The notes under the pieces were generated by a model. The model had not been told where the DNA came from. It saw only the letters and a program-made list of their open reading frames with translations, and ran no database searches. Shown one piece after another: positions 8,156 through 17,100 of a DNA stretch of 64,000 nt. The stretch is from Chryseobacterium oranimense (GTDB taxonomy: Bacteria; Bacteroidota; Bacteroidia; Flavobacteriales; Weeksellaceae). Numbering within the stretch: position 1 is the stretch's first letter; each line of letters begins with the position of its first letter. The DNA is taken from the NCBI RefSeq assembly GCF_025244725.1, contig NZ_CP104203.1, positions 3,162,001-3,226,000 on the forward strand. Direction: 5' to 3'. A program made the translations under genes and the position numbers.

Positions 8156-9193
8156 ATGAAAAAGACAACCATTCTTTCTTTGGACGGGGGCGGAATAAGG
8201 GGTATTATCACCTGCATTATTCTCCGCTACATAGAAGAGCAGCTTCAGTATCATGATAATCCGGGGGCAAAACTCGGTGATTATTTTGATCTGGTTGCAG
8301 GAAGCAGTACAGGCGGACTGATTGCTTCTATTATTCTGTGTCCCGATGAACACCGGAAAGCGAAATATTCTATCCAGAAAGGATTGGAATTATACGCTGA
8401 AAAGGGAGGCGACATATTTCAGGTTTCTTTTTGGGAAAAGCTAATCAATCCATTTGGCTTGATTAATGAAAAAATTTCCCAGGAAGCTCTTGAAAAAAAT
8501 TTGAATGATTTTTTTGGAAATTTAGAACTTAAAGAATTTATAAAACCATGTTTAATAACCAGTTATGATATTGAAAACAGAAGAGCAAAGATTTTTAATT
8601 CCTGGGAAGCCAATCTGAGTACAGATAATTTTTATGTAAAAGATATCTGCAGAGCAACTTCAGCTGCTCCTACTTATTTCAGTCCTGTCCAGATCAAATC
8701 GATGTACGGACAGATATTCAGTCTTATCGACGGAGGTATGTTTGCGAATAATCCAGCTTTATGTGCCTATGCGGAAGCCCGGAAAATTCCTTTTGCAGAG
8801 GTATTAAAAAACCATCAGAAAGCAAATCATCCGGGTGTGAACGATATGATCATCGTTTCTATCGGAACAGGAATTGAGTCCAGACCTTATTCTTTCAGAA
8901 AGCTTCAAAAATCAGGAAAAATAGGCTGGGTAAACCCGATTATTGACATATTGATGTCTGCCAATGCAGAAACTGTGGATTACCAGCTGTGCCAAATGTT
9001 CCAGACATTAGGTCAGAGAAATCAGAAGAATTATTACCGTTTGAATCCTTCTTTAAAAAATGCATCTCCCGGTATGGACAATGTAAGAAGATCAAATATT
9101 GAAAATTTAATTCAGGCAGGACTGAGTTATATTGATGATAACCGGGAAATCCTGAATCAGATTGTACAGAAACTGATTAAAAATAAAATATAA
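8156..9193 (+). CDS. Patatin-like phospholipase
   Basis: Patatin-family lipid acyl hydrolase, 345 aa. The oxyanion motif DGGGIRG is at residues 10-16, the nucleophile elbow GSSTG puts catalytic Ser at 51, and the dyad aspartate is D192 in LIDGGMFANN. There is no signal peptide or membrane helix, so it is cytoplasmic unless released. Patatins act in lipid turnover, as toxins, and as effectors in anti-phage signalling (CapV in CBASS), but no cyclase or nucleotide-sensing partner is nearby. Its own copy of the shared operator and its structured leader indicate control with the endolysin and the tail-fibre-like operon. Confidence 0.9.
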   Translation: MKKTTILSLDGGGIRGIITCIILRYIEEQLQYHDNPGAKLGDYFDLVAGSSTGGLIASIILCPDEHRKAKYSIQKGLELYAEKGGDIFQVSFWEKLINPFGLINEKISQEALEKNLNDFFGNLELKEFIKPCLITSYDIENRRAKIFNSWEANLSTDNFYVKDICRATSAAPTYFSPVQIKSMYGQIFSLIDGGMFANNPALCAYAEARKIPFAEVLKNHQKANHPGVNDMIIVSIGTGIESRPYSFRKLQKSGKIGWVNPIIDILMSANAETVDYQLCQMFQTLGQRNQKNYYRLNPSLKNASPGMDNVRRSNIENLIQAGLSYIDDNREILNQIVQKLIKNKI

Positions 9194-9266
9194 GCTTTTT
9201 ACCTTATAAAGGACCCATATAAGCTAAATCGCTAATTGTTTAAAAAATGTAAAAGTTTTTAAAACA

Positions 9267-9300
9267 CGTCAAGTTTTGTCGTCTTCTCCTGCTACTTTTG
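9267..9300 (+). promoter_or_regulatory. Operator-promoter copy D
   Basis: Operator CGTCAAGTTTTGTCG (9267-9281), an 11-bp spacer and box TACTTTTG (9293-9300). The leader that follows is about 120 nt long and carries a micro-ORF before the acidic small-protein gene. Confidence 0.7.
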
Positions 9301-9369
9301 GAGTATAAACAAAGACACAAAAAAACAATCATAAAAATTTTAAAAAGCCTTTGAATTCAACATTTATTA

Positions 9370-9396
9370 ATGCTGGACAGCCAGAAATATGTTTAA
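9370..9396 (+). CDS. Micro-ORF 1, MLDSQKYV (putative leader peptide)
   Basis: Eight codons plus TAA encode MLDSQKYV in the leader of the acidic small-protein gene. A second leader, downstream of operator E, has the matching micro-ORF MPDSQNYV at 9715-9741, at a similar distance from its promoter. Of the three codon differences two change the residue and one (GTT/GTC) is silent. Conservation could reflect a translated leader peptide, a signal peptide-like pheromone, or simply duplication of the leader. No ribosome-binding site is visible, as is normal in this phylum. Confidence 0.3.
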   Translation: MLDSQKYV

Positions 9397-9425
9397 AACA
9401 TAACCTCAACTTTAAAACACAACCC

Positions 9426-9596
9426 ATGGAAGCACCCAACCAAAATCCAGATATACTTTTCGATGAAGATCTCTATACTATTGAATGGAGCGATATCGAA
9501 AATGCTGAGATGGACTATGAAAACTATCTCAATGACATTGAAAATTTTTTCCGGGAAGATTTCGAAACCGAAATTTCTGAAGAAAATATATACTAA
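9426..9596 (+). CDS. Small, extremely acidic protein
   Basis: A 56-aa product starting at the ATG at 9426; an upstream in-frame TTG at 9351 would add 25 residues but overlaps micro-ORF 1, so I prefer the ATG. Nineteen of 56 residues are Asp or Glu and only one is basic (Arg43), with no lysine. That is the charge pattern of DNA-mimic and anti-repressor-like proteins, although it also fits a chaperone-like or assembly tag. It has its own operator-promoter (copy D). I recognise no family. Its position between lipase and operon suggests a regulatory or assembly part of the same system. Confidence 0.6.
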   Translation: MEAPNQNPDILFDEDLYTIEWSDIENAEMDYENYLNDIENFFREDFETEISEENIY

Positions 9597-9609
9597 ATAA
9601 TTTTTAACA

Positions 9610-9643
9610 CGACGAGTTCTGACGCTGTCCGGAATTACCTTTG
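9610..9643 (+). promoter_or_regulatory. Operator-promoter copy E (long operon)
   Basis: Operator CGACGAGTTCTGACG (9610-9624), the least symmetric of the promoter-linked copies, then an 11-bp spacer and box TACCTTTG (9636-9643). It is followed by a leader of about 235 nt and the operon beginning at 9884. Confidence 0.65.
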
Positions 9644-9714
9644 AAACACCAAATCAAGACACCCGACAAACCCCAATAATTATTCAAAACACCTTTGAAG
9701 CCATCATTCACAAA

Positions 9715-9741
9715 ATGCCGGACAGCCAGAACTATGTCTAA
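9715..9741 (+). CDS. Micro-ORF 2, MPDSQNYV (putative leader peptide)
   Basis: Second copy of the M-x-D-S-Q-x-Y-V micro-ORF, in the leader of the long operon. The similarity to the leader of copy D also includes a few words upstream (CCTTTGAA) and the TAAAA just after the stop. No longer gene follows this copy before 9884. Confidence 0.3.
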   Translation: MPDSQNYV

Positions 9742-9783
9742 AAATCTGTAAATAATATGAAAAAGTAAACATGCAAGTGGAAA

Positions 9784-9848
9784 TAGTCTGCAACCACTAA
9801 AAACAAGACTAAAACATGAAGAGATTCTACTAAAAAGACTCTTTAGTC
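9784..9848 (+). promoter_or_regulatory. Attenuator-like alternative stems in operon leader
   Basis: GACTA at 9807-9811 can pair either with TAGTC upstream (9784-9788) or with TAGTC downstream (9844-9848). The downstream form is helped by AAGAG (9819-9823) pairing with CTCTT (9839-9843). Mutually exclusive stems of this kind are typical of leader switches. There is no clear U-tract, so a translational or processing role is as likely as termination. Weak evidence, by eye only. Confidence 0.25.
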
Positions 9849-9883
9849 ACAATTTATTAATTAAACAAAATCACAATTTTATT

Positions 9884-10513
9884 ATGAAAACAAAACAAGA
9901 ATTAAAACTCTTATTCGAAAACGGAGATAAACCAACGCAGGAAGATTTCTGGGCTTTACTAGATTCTTACTGGCATAAGGATGAAAAAATTTCTGAAAAC
10001 GCTATTGATTTAGTTGAAAAAGTAATTGCTATTGTTGAGAACGGAATACTTTCGGGACACTCACTAGCTATCTTCATTCCTAAAGAGACTAAGATAATCA
10101 AACAGGGAGCTTTTCAGTTTTCAGGGATGGATTATCAGATTATTGAAGTAAATTTTAATGAAGGGCTTGAAGAAATTGGAGCGTATGTATTTCAATCTCA
10201 AAATATCAAGAAGGTTAAAACACCCTCTACTTTAAAAATTATTAATAATGGTGCTTTTGATGGTCAGGTAAATATGGTCTCAGGCTCAGACTCATTGGAA
10301 GAGATTATCCTGAATGAAGGATTGATCAGAATCGGAGATTATGCTTTTAATTGTTCCAGAGCTGCAGTTAAAGACCTATATATCCCCACCTCGGTTCAGA
10401 CTGTCGGACAAAATGCATTTGCCCTTCCTTTACTAAAAACAGTTTCAGCTCCAGCCGGACTGGATTTAAGTAATGCAGGAATTCCTGCAACAGCTACAAT
10501 CACCTATAGATAA
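9884..10513 (+). CDS. BspA-like LRR protein with shared N-terminal module (type A), copy 1
   Basis: First gene of the operon, 209 aa. Residues 1-36 are the shared module (ELKLLFENGDKPTQEDFW then DSYWHKDEKI). The rest is BspA/LRR_5-type leucine-rich repeats of the form LEEIILNEGLIRIGDYAF, a right-handed binding solenoid used for surface recognition. There is no signal peptide. The module recurs in the next three genes and, from memory, in Bacteroidota phage-tail-like proteins; a docking role is inference. The C-terminal end (AGIPATATITYR) is nearly identical to that of the next gene, including its DNA. The gap to the next gene is 8 bp. Confidence 0.75.
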   Translation: MKTKQELKLLFENGDKPTQEDFWALLDSYWHKDEKISENAIDLVEKVIAIVENGILSGHSLAIFIPKETKIIKQGAFQFSGMDYQIIEVNFNEGLEEIGAYVFQSQNIKKVKTPSTLKIINNGAFDGQVNMVSGSDSLEEIILNEGLIRIGDYAFNCSRAAVKDLYIPTSVQTVGQNAFALPLLKTVSAPAGLDLSNAGIPATATITYR

Positions 10514-10521
10514 AAACAAAT

Positions 10522-11160
10522 ATGAAAACAAAAGAAGAACTAAGAAAATATTTCGAAAACGGAGATATCCCGGCACAGGAAGAATTCTGGGAATGGCAGG
10601 AATCTTACTGGCACAAGGATGAAAAGCTCACGAACAACTCACTTGATCTCATTGCCTATGATGAATTTGTCCATTCTCCCACAGATAGTACGGAAATAGT
10701 TGGAATGGGCAAAAAGATTATATTCCCCGAAGGAACAAAAATAATTGGAAGCCATTCCACCGGTATGAGTTTTTCGTATGGAATAGGCAAAAACACTCTT
10801 ACTACTGTTATTTTCCCTAACTCTTTGGAGAAAATTAAGTCTTCCGCTTTTTCATCGCAGTTTTTAAAAGGATCTTTAAGAATTCCAGGATCATGCAAGA
10901 TTATTGAAAATTCAGCATTTGCAAGCTCAAACTGTAAAATAGCAGAGCTTATACTGGAAGAAGGAATAGAGACAATCGGGAGTGGCACATTTCAAATGTA
11001 TAACAATCCAAACCTTACAGAAATATATATTCCAGATTCGGTAAAATCAGTGGGTGAAAATGCATTTAATATTCCATCGCTTACCCATGTATCCGCCTTG
11101 TCAGGATTAGATTTAAGTACCGCAGGAATCCCTGCAACAGCTACAATCACCTATAGATAA
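10522..11160 (+). CDS. BspA-like LRR protein with shared N-terminal module (type B), copy 2
   Basis: A 212-aa protein with the type B version of the module (YFENGDIPAQEEFWEWQESY then WHKDEKL), the same version as the fourth gene. BspA-like LRR_5 repeats follow, for example FPNSLEKIKSSAFSSQFL and LEEGIETIGSGTF. The last 15 or so codons match those of copy 1 almost base for base, a sign of recent exchange or gene conversion. No signal peptide. It probably provides an alternative binding specificity on the same scaffold. Confidence 0.75.
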   Translation: MKTKEELRKYFENGDIPAQEEFWEWQESYWHKDEKLTNNSLDLIAYDEFVHSPTDSTEIVGMGKKIIFPEGTKIIGSHSTGMSFSYGIGKNTLTTVIFPNSLEKIKSSAFSSQFLKGSLRIPGSCKIIENSAFASSNCKIAELILEEGIETIGSGTFQMYNNPNLTEIYIPDSVKSVGENAFNIPSLTHVSALSGLDLSTAGIPATATITYR

Positions 11161-11166
11161 AATATT

Positions 11167-11808
11167 ATGAAAACAAAAGAAGAACTAAGGTTTTTATTCG
11201 AAAACGGAGATAAGCCTACACAGGAAGATTTCTGGACATGGCTGGATTCTTACTGGCACAAGGATGAAAAGATAGAAATGACTAAAATTGCAGGTCTGGA
11301 AAATGGCCTTCCACGATGGAATGATTTTCATGCGGAAATAGACGAAAACGGAAACGCCACATTAGCACCTCTCCGGGTTCTGAATATGTTTATAAAGCAA
11401 GGAACTCTTCACATTCCTGCGCAGTTTGCTACAGGAACCGGAATATCCAACCTATTCCTTGCTGATAGTGTTCTAACCATAGGTGCAGATGCCTTCAGCA
11501 ATAATCAGCTAAAATCTTTAAGCATTCCAGGAAATGTAACCACAATCAGTGACCGCGCTTTTTCGTCTAATCAACTGGAAACAATAACGATTCCAGCGAA
11601 TGTAAAAGAAATTAAAGAGTATGCTTTTGCCTACAACAAGCTTAGCTCAATATATATTGTTGCCGGGGTTTCAAAGATTGGGCCTAATGCCTTCAATTAT
11701 AATCCAGATGTAAAGACAGTTATACTTGATAACAATACACAATACTACTCTAATTCATTTGATTCTAATACAAGGGTCATTGGAGGAAGTCTTATCAGCG
11801 AATCTTAA
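11167..11808 (+). CDS. BspA-like LRR protein with shared N-terminal module (type A), copy 3
   Basis: A 213-aa protein beginning with the type A module (LFENGDKPTQEDFWTWLDSY then WHKDEKI). A spacer of about 45 residues follows, then regular LRR_5 repeats of about 23 residues (LKSLSIPGNVTTISDRAF, LETITIPANVKEIKEYAF, LSSIYIVAGVSKIGPNAF). The C-terminus (DSNTRVIGGSLISES) differs from copies 1 and 2. It lies 6 bp after copy 2 and 12 bp before the tail-fibre-like gene, so the four are cotranscribed. Confidence 0.75.
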   Translation: MKTKEELRFLFENGDKPTQEDFWTWLDSYWHKDEKIEMTKIAGLENGLPRWNDFHAEIDENGNATLAPLRVLNMFIKQGTLHIPAQFATGTGISNLFLADSVLTIGADAFSNNQLKSLSIPGNVTTISDRAFSSNQLETITIPANVKEIKEYAFAYNKLSSIYIVAGVSKIGPNAFNYNPDVKTVILDNNTQYYSNSFDSNTRVIGGSLISES

Positions 11809-11820
11809 ATAAATCACAAA

Positions 11821-14121
11821 ATGAAAACAAAACAAGAATTAAAAAAATATTTCGAAAACGGAGACATCCCGGTACAGGAAGAATTCTGGGAGTGGCAGGA
11901 ATCTTACTGGCACAAGGATGAGAAGATTCCGTCAGATAAATTAGATTATGATTTTTCCAAAAAAGCAGATGCAAATGCTTCCAACATAAGTCCGCAAAAT
12001 GCTCAGCTTTGGAAAGATAAAATAGAAACCCAAACCTCAATTCAGAATCCGCAACTGAATGGAAATATTTTAACAATATTCTATACAGGAGAAAACGGAG
12101 TTCAACAAAGTCAAAACGTTGATCTAGGTGGATTAGCAACCAACAATATAAGCATCCAGAATGCCGAATATGATGCTTCTCAAAACATCATTACGATTAC
12201 TCAGAGTGACGGATCTTCATTTTCAATCAATCTTTCTGAATTTAGCATTATTCCTGCCACAAATATTGATGGAAGTGTTTCCTTGGTTCAGGAAGGTGTC
12301 GAAAAAGTAAAAATACATAAGGTCGGTATTTCAGGAAGCTACAATGACCTTAGTGACAAGCCCGTTTTTGCCGGAAATGATACATTACAATCTGTGATAG
12401 ACAGAGGCAATTCGTCCACAAACGCTATTGTTTTTAATGCTGACCAAGGCAGAGCCGGAGAATTGAACTTTAACAAAACTTCCTACTCTCATTATTTTGG
12501 GAACCATAGCAATAATAATTCAGCTTATTACACAGTTGCTATCGGATACAATACTTTATCAGCATTAACCACTGGCCAGTCAAATGTCGGTATCGGTTCC
12601 TATGCATTGGAAGCAACTACCACAGGAACATTGAATACAGCTGTGGGAGTAAGTGCAGGCCAAAAATTAACTACAGGACAGTATAATGCTTATTTTGGCT
12701 GGGCTTCAGGAAGCAGCTGTACGACAGGTAATGCAAATACAATGATTGGTGATGAAGCCGGAAACAGAACAACCACCGGATATAAAAATACATTTGTCGG
12801 AATGGGTGCCGGTTATTTTAATACCACAGGAAACCTCAATACATTGATAGGCTGGAAAGCCAATAACCAATCGAATCTGGGCGATAGAAACATTATGATT
12901 GGAGTTTCAGCCGGTTCAGGCGTTACAGGCAATAATAATGTTCTGATTGGTACAGGAGCAGGAATGAATGATGGAGCAATCGGTAATAAATTGATCATCC
13001 ATGGTAATCAAACATTAACAGGATATTCAAATACTGCCGAAGGGAATTTTGGGAGTTTCCAGCAAGGTCAGTTAAACAGAGCTTTAATCACAGGTGATTT
13101 CGTAGAACGCTGGGTGAGGATGAATACTGGATTTTTACAGATTGGATCACCTGCTTCAAACGCTGATGATATCACTATAACACCTACAACAGGGATAACA
13201 GCAGCAAAACTATATACTCCTGCAAGTAATAACGACTATGTACAACGTGGCTGGATATTTAACAATTACTATAATCAGGGGCAAATTAACTCATTACTGA
13301 GCAGGACTTATCGTGTAATGGGTTCCGTTTCCAATTTTGGAGCCTTACCTACAACTGGTCAAGCAATAGGTGATGTATGGAACTTACTTGATACAGGTGA
13401 AAACTATGTTTGGGTAGACAACTTGAATAATACTTTTACTCCTGGTTGGGATAAACTTTCCGGAATGGTAGATGTAACCGGATTTATTCCATTAACCGGT
13501 ACAAATCCAGGACAACCCATTACTGGAGATCTTCATCTGAAGGAAAGTGTTAATTTCATTAATTACGTTAATGCTTCTTATAATTCCAGATTCGCTCTGG
13601 AAGATGGTGGTTTTGGATTTACAGGTACAGGAGGTTCCGGATCAGATACCTTTAAACTAATTGTTTCCCAGGCGATGGAGCTGAATTTCACGTCAAGTTT
13701 TGCTGATTCAAAAGGGATAACAAGTGAGGTTTATTATGGCAATAATTATGATGACAACTCTTTTATTCAAAAGAAATATGCAGATAAGCAGCATTCTTAT
13801 ACTCGTGATGAAGAATTAACTGGCGGAACTTGGATCAATGGCAAGCCTGTCTATAAAAAGACCTTGTATTTAAACCAAATTCCAAGAACCGGAGAGATTG
13901 ATCTCAGAGCCGAATTCCCTGATCTTGAAACCATTATTTCCAACGAAATGTTCACAGAATGGTATGCTCTGGATACCGCATTTGCAGGCAACCAATGGCG
14001 AACAAAGATCTACATCACTGTAGAAAGAGACAAGGCTACCATAGAGCTTTTAGGCGAACCGGATTATGATTATTCTGTCATTAATTCATTTACCCTGACC
14101 CTTGAATACACAAAAAAATAA
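11821..14121 (+). CDS. Tail-fibre / YadA-head-like protein with shared N-terminal module (type B)
   Basis: A 766-aa protein with the type B module at residues 1-36. The segment GSYNDLSDKPVFAG near residue 170 is of a kind common in phage tail fibres. Residues about 240-400 carry YadA-type head repeats (NVGIGSYAL, NTAVGVSAG, NTMIGDEAG, NTFVGMGAG, NTLIGWKA, NNVLIGTGAG), known from trimeric adhesins and tail fibres. A separate C-terminal domain ends in FTLTLEYTKK. There is no signal peptide and no YadA membrane anchor, so it is not an autotransporter. A trimeric receptor-binding fibre is the best reading. Confidence 0.8.
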   Translation: MKTKQELKKYFENGDIPVQEEFWEWQESYWHKDEKIPSDKLDYDFSKKADANASNISPQNAQLWKDKIETQTSIQNPQLNGNILTIFYTGENGVQQSQNVDLGGLATNNISIQNAEYDASQNIITITQSDGSSFSINLSEFSIIPATNIDGSVSLVQEGVEKVKIHKVGISGSYNDLSDKPVFAGNDTLQSVIDRGNSSTNAIVFNADQGRAGELNFNKTSYSHYFGNHSNNNSAYYTVAIGYNTLSALTTGQSNVGIGSYALEATTTGTLNTAVGVSAGQKLTTGQYNAYFGWASGSSCTTGNANTMIGDEAGNRTTTGYKNTFVGMGAGYFNTTGNLNTLIGWKANNQSNLGDRNIMIGVSAGSGVTGNNNVLIGTGAGMNDGAIGNKLIIHGNQTLTGYSNTAEGNFGSFQQGQLNRALITGDFVERWVRMNTGFLQIGSPASNADDITITPTTGITAAKLYTPASNNDYVQRGWIFNNYYNQGQINSLLSRTYRVMGSVSNFGALPTTGQAIGDVWNLLDTGENYVWVDNLNNTFTPGWDKLSGMVDVTGFIPLTGTNPGQPITGDLHLKESVNFINYVNASYNSRFALEDGGFGFTGTGGSGSDTFKLIVSQAMELNFTSSFADSKGITSEVYYGNNYDDNSFIQKKYADKQHSYTRDEELTGGTWINGKPVYKKTLYLNQIPRTGEIDLRAEFPDLETIISNEMFTEWYALDTAFAGNQWRTKIYITVERDKATIELLGEPDYDYSVINSFTLTLEYTKK

Positions 14122-14143
14122 ATCATTAAAACAAAATATTAAA

Positions 14144-17100
14144 ATGGCAACAAACAATACACCAAAGACCGCTTTTACTGTAGGAGGCTCATTAGTAGGA
14201 GAAGGCATCATTAACTATAAAGAAACAAATACTATGAATACACCAAACAACGCATCCCAGACACTTTTCAGATTTGTAAGTTTAAGGAATCCACAGTTAA
14301 CGGAAACTAAAGATAAAAATTTAGGATTTATCCACAGGCCAAAAGGCGCAACAGGTATTTTTGACACCGCAGTTTCCGGAAGACCTGTCAAAGCAACCAA
14401 ATTAGGAGAAATGAAAAGGGCTGCCGGTGGATTTAGTAATCTGGGATTTGAAAGCGAAAAGAAAATCGAAGAAGGCATATTTGGAGATCTTCTTGTTATC
14501 GGACGAAAGCTTTCTAAAAAGCAAACATTAGAAAGTAATGACTGGACTTACGTTACGGATTATTACAAAAACCTTATTAATGCCAATAAAGAGCTTAATG
14601 CTGAAGGAGTTCAAAAGTTCTCTCTGCTTTGGAATAATTTCATTTACCTGATCGTTACTCAGGGAGACTTTTACATTAAAGAAGCAATCAGCCATGTTCT
14701 GATGGCCCTCCAGCTTGGTTTTGCGAATAACCAGGATCTTACCGACCCGGAAATCATTAAGGTAAATGGTGAAAAACCATTAGAAAAAGCGATGGATGGA
14801 AAAGTAATATTACCCACATCTTTATTTTCAGAGGATTATTCAGAAATATCTTCTTCAGGTTCCAGAGCATCCGAAAGTCCATCTGCGCCGGTTCTTGGAG
14901 CAAGAACTACCCAGAGATTAGAAGCTGAAGCAAGAAATTCTTTGGCCGCAGACCGAGCTATCCACAGAAAAGAAGCTTTGGACAAACTGAATACTGAATT
15001 GGAAAAACTTCAGAAAAAATATCATAAATCCCGTTATCAGGCATACCAGGATGCCTATTCTAGATATATGACTGAAAACAGGGAACGTTTGGATATCTAC
15101 GAAAGAAAGTTGGCCGAAGTTGAAAGTAAAATCACCCCGGAAACTACGGAAGAAGAAAAAATACGTCTTTATGACACGCTAAAGGAGTATGAGGTTCCTG
15201 CTTTTGAATTTTCGTATCAGAATGAGATTAATCTAGAAGAGTTGCAGGCAAAACTTTCTCCGGAATCTTTTGACCTTTTTGTAGAACTTTTCTCTGAATT
15301 TGACGCCGAGAAAGTATCTAAAGTTTCCACTGAAGAAAAAGTTCAATTCCTTCCTGAGAATACTTTAATGATTGGAGATCAAACCATTGTACTTGATGAT
15401 TCAGTACAAACTTATTCCGATGCCTTAACAGCCTTACAGGATCATATTTCTTCAACAATGCAAACCGCTTTACAGAGTTCACCTCTTTCACAGCAGCAGT
15501 ATGTAAATCTAGGAGGTGCATCCGTCCCTGTTATGCAAAACACAGCCAGAACCCCAATGGCATACAGCTTTCTTGCTCACAGCTCCTTCAGGCTGTCAGG
15601 AAGCAGAGGATTTGTTAATTTCTCTTTTGAAGTTGAAGATGCTTCATGGAGCGTAGCCAATGCCAAAATTATTGCCACGACAGACGTTGCTGGAGCTGTA
15701 GAAGAAAATTATAGCAATCTCTATGTTGTAGATAACAAGATTACTTTACCTACAAGTTTAGTTGATAAGTTCAGAGACAGCTTAACCTTCAAAATAGAAA
15801 TTATTTTTGACAACGGAAGTATGGCTTATGGAGATATTGGTCAACAATATACAAAAGGCGATTTAAGCCTTACCGGAATGCTTATTCTGAAACGTGCAAT
15901 TGAAAATCCGGAAAATCCAGGTGAGCCTGAGCCGGTAATGATCCAAAAACGTAAAAACTTCGGAATCAAAAGACTTGGAGTTGCAGATTATCTGAAAGTA
16001 GTACAAAGTGTTCACGCGTATGTTCCGGGGGAAGTTTCCAATATTGAAAACGTTATGGCAAGCGAACTGAGACATAAATCTTCTGTTTCAAGAGATTATT
16101 CTGAAATTACGGATACCACATCCAAATCTGAGGAAACGGAGAAAATTTCGGATACTTCCAAAACTTCCAGAACAGATATGCAGACAGAAGTTGCCAAAGA
16201 ACTGGAAAAAGATCAGAGTATTACAGCCCATACAAGATACAGCTATGGAGCGGGTAAAACCGTGTTTGAAGTAGGTGCGGAATATGCCAATAATACAGCA
16301 CAGCATGACAGTACAAGACAGGCCGTGATGAAATCCCAGGAGATTACAGAAAGAGCTATGGAAAGGGTTCTTACTAAAATTTCTGAAGAAAGGGTACAAA
16401 AAATCATCAAAGAATATACGGAGACCAACGTTCACGAATTCGACAACAGAGGAAAAGCTCTTACAACCAATGTACCACCACAGCACATCACAGGAGTTTA
16501 CAGATGGGTTGATAAAAAGATGAAAAACCAGATCTACAACTATGGTAAACGTACCATGTTTGAATTTATGGTTCCTGAACCTTCAAGACTACACCGTCTG
16601 GCCCTTACCGTTGCCAAGGCTCAGGTTCTTACCGCTCCTGTAGATCCTAGAACAGCTCCTGAAAGAGCATGGACAATGCCAGATCCAAAATCTGCAACCG
16701 TAGAACAAATCCAGCACTGGGCACAGATTTACGGGGTAGATTTAACTGAACTTCCCGAAATGAACAAAACCGTTTCAGATACAAGATCTGGAGGAGGAGA
16801 AGGAGTTTTTGAATATTCTGTTCCGGCAAATTATGTTTGTTATGCATTTGACGGAGGTGTACATTATGAGCGCTCCAAAGGATGGCATAATGCTAAAATT
16901 TGGGTATACCACCCTACCAACAGCAGTACAATTTATTACAACAGTAGTCCTGATGGACCAATCGGAGCTTCCGGTTTCTCACTTGAGAATTCTGTAAAAG
17001 TACCTTATAATGGAAATTATTTAAACTCAGTTTCCATCAACTTAAACTTACACTGCAAACTTTCAGACGCTTTCATCCAAAAATGGAAAACGGAAAACTT

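Noticed and set aside
8156..9193. CBASS operon with the patatin as CapV effector
   Set aside because: No CD-NTase, HORMA, TRIP13 or ubiquitin-like gene is near; the family match alone is not enough.
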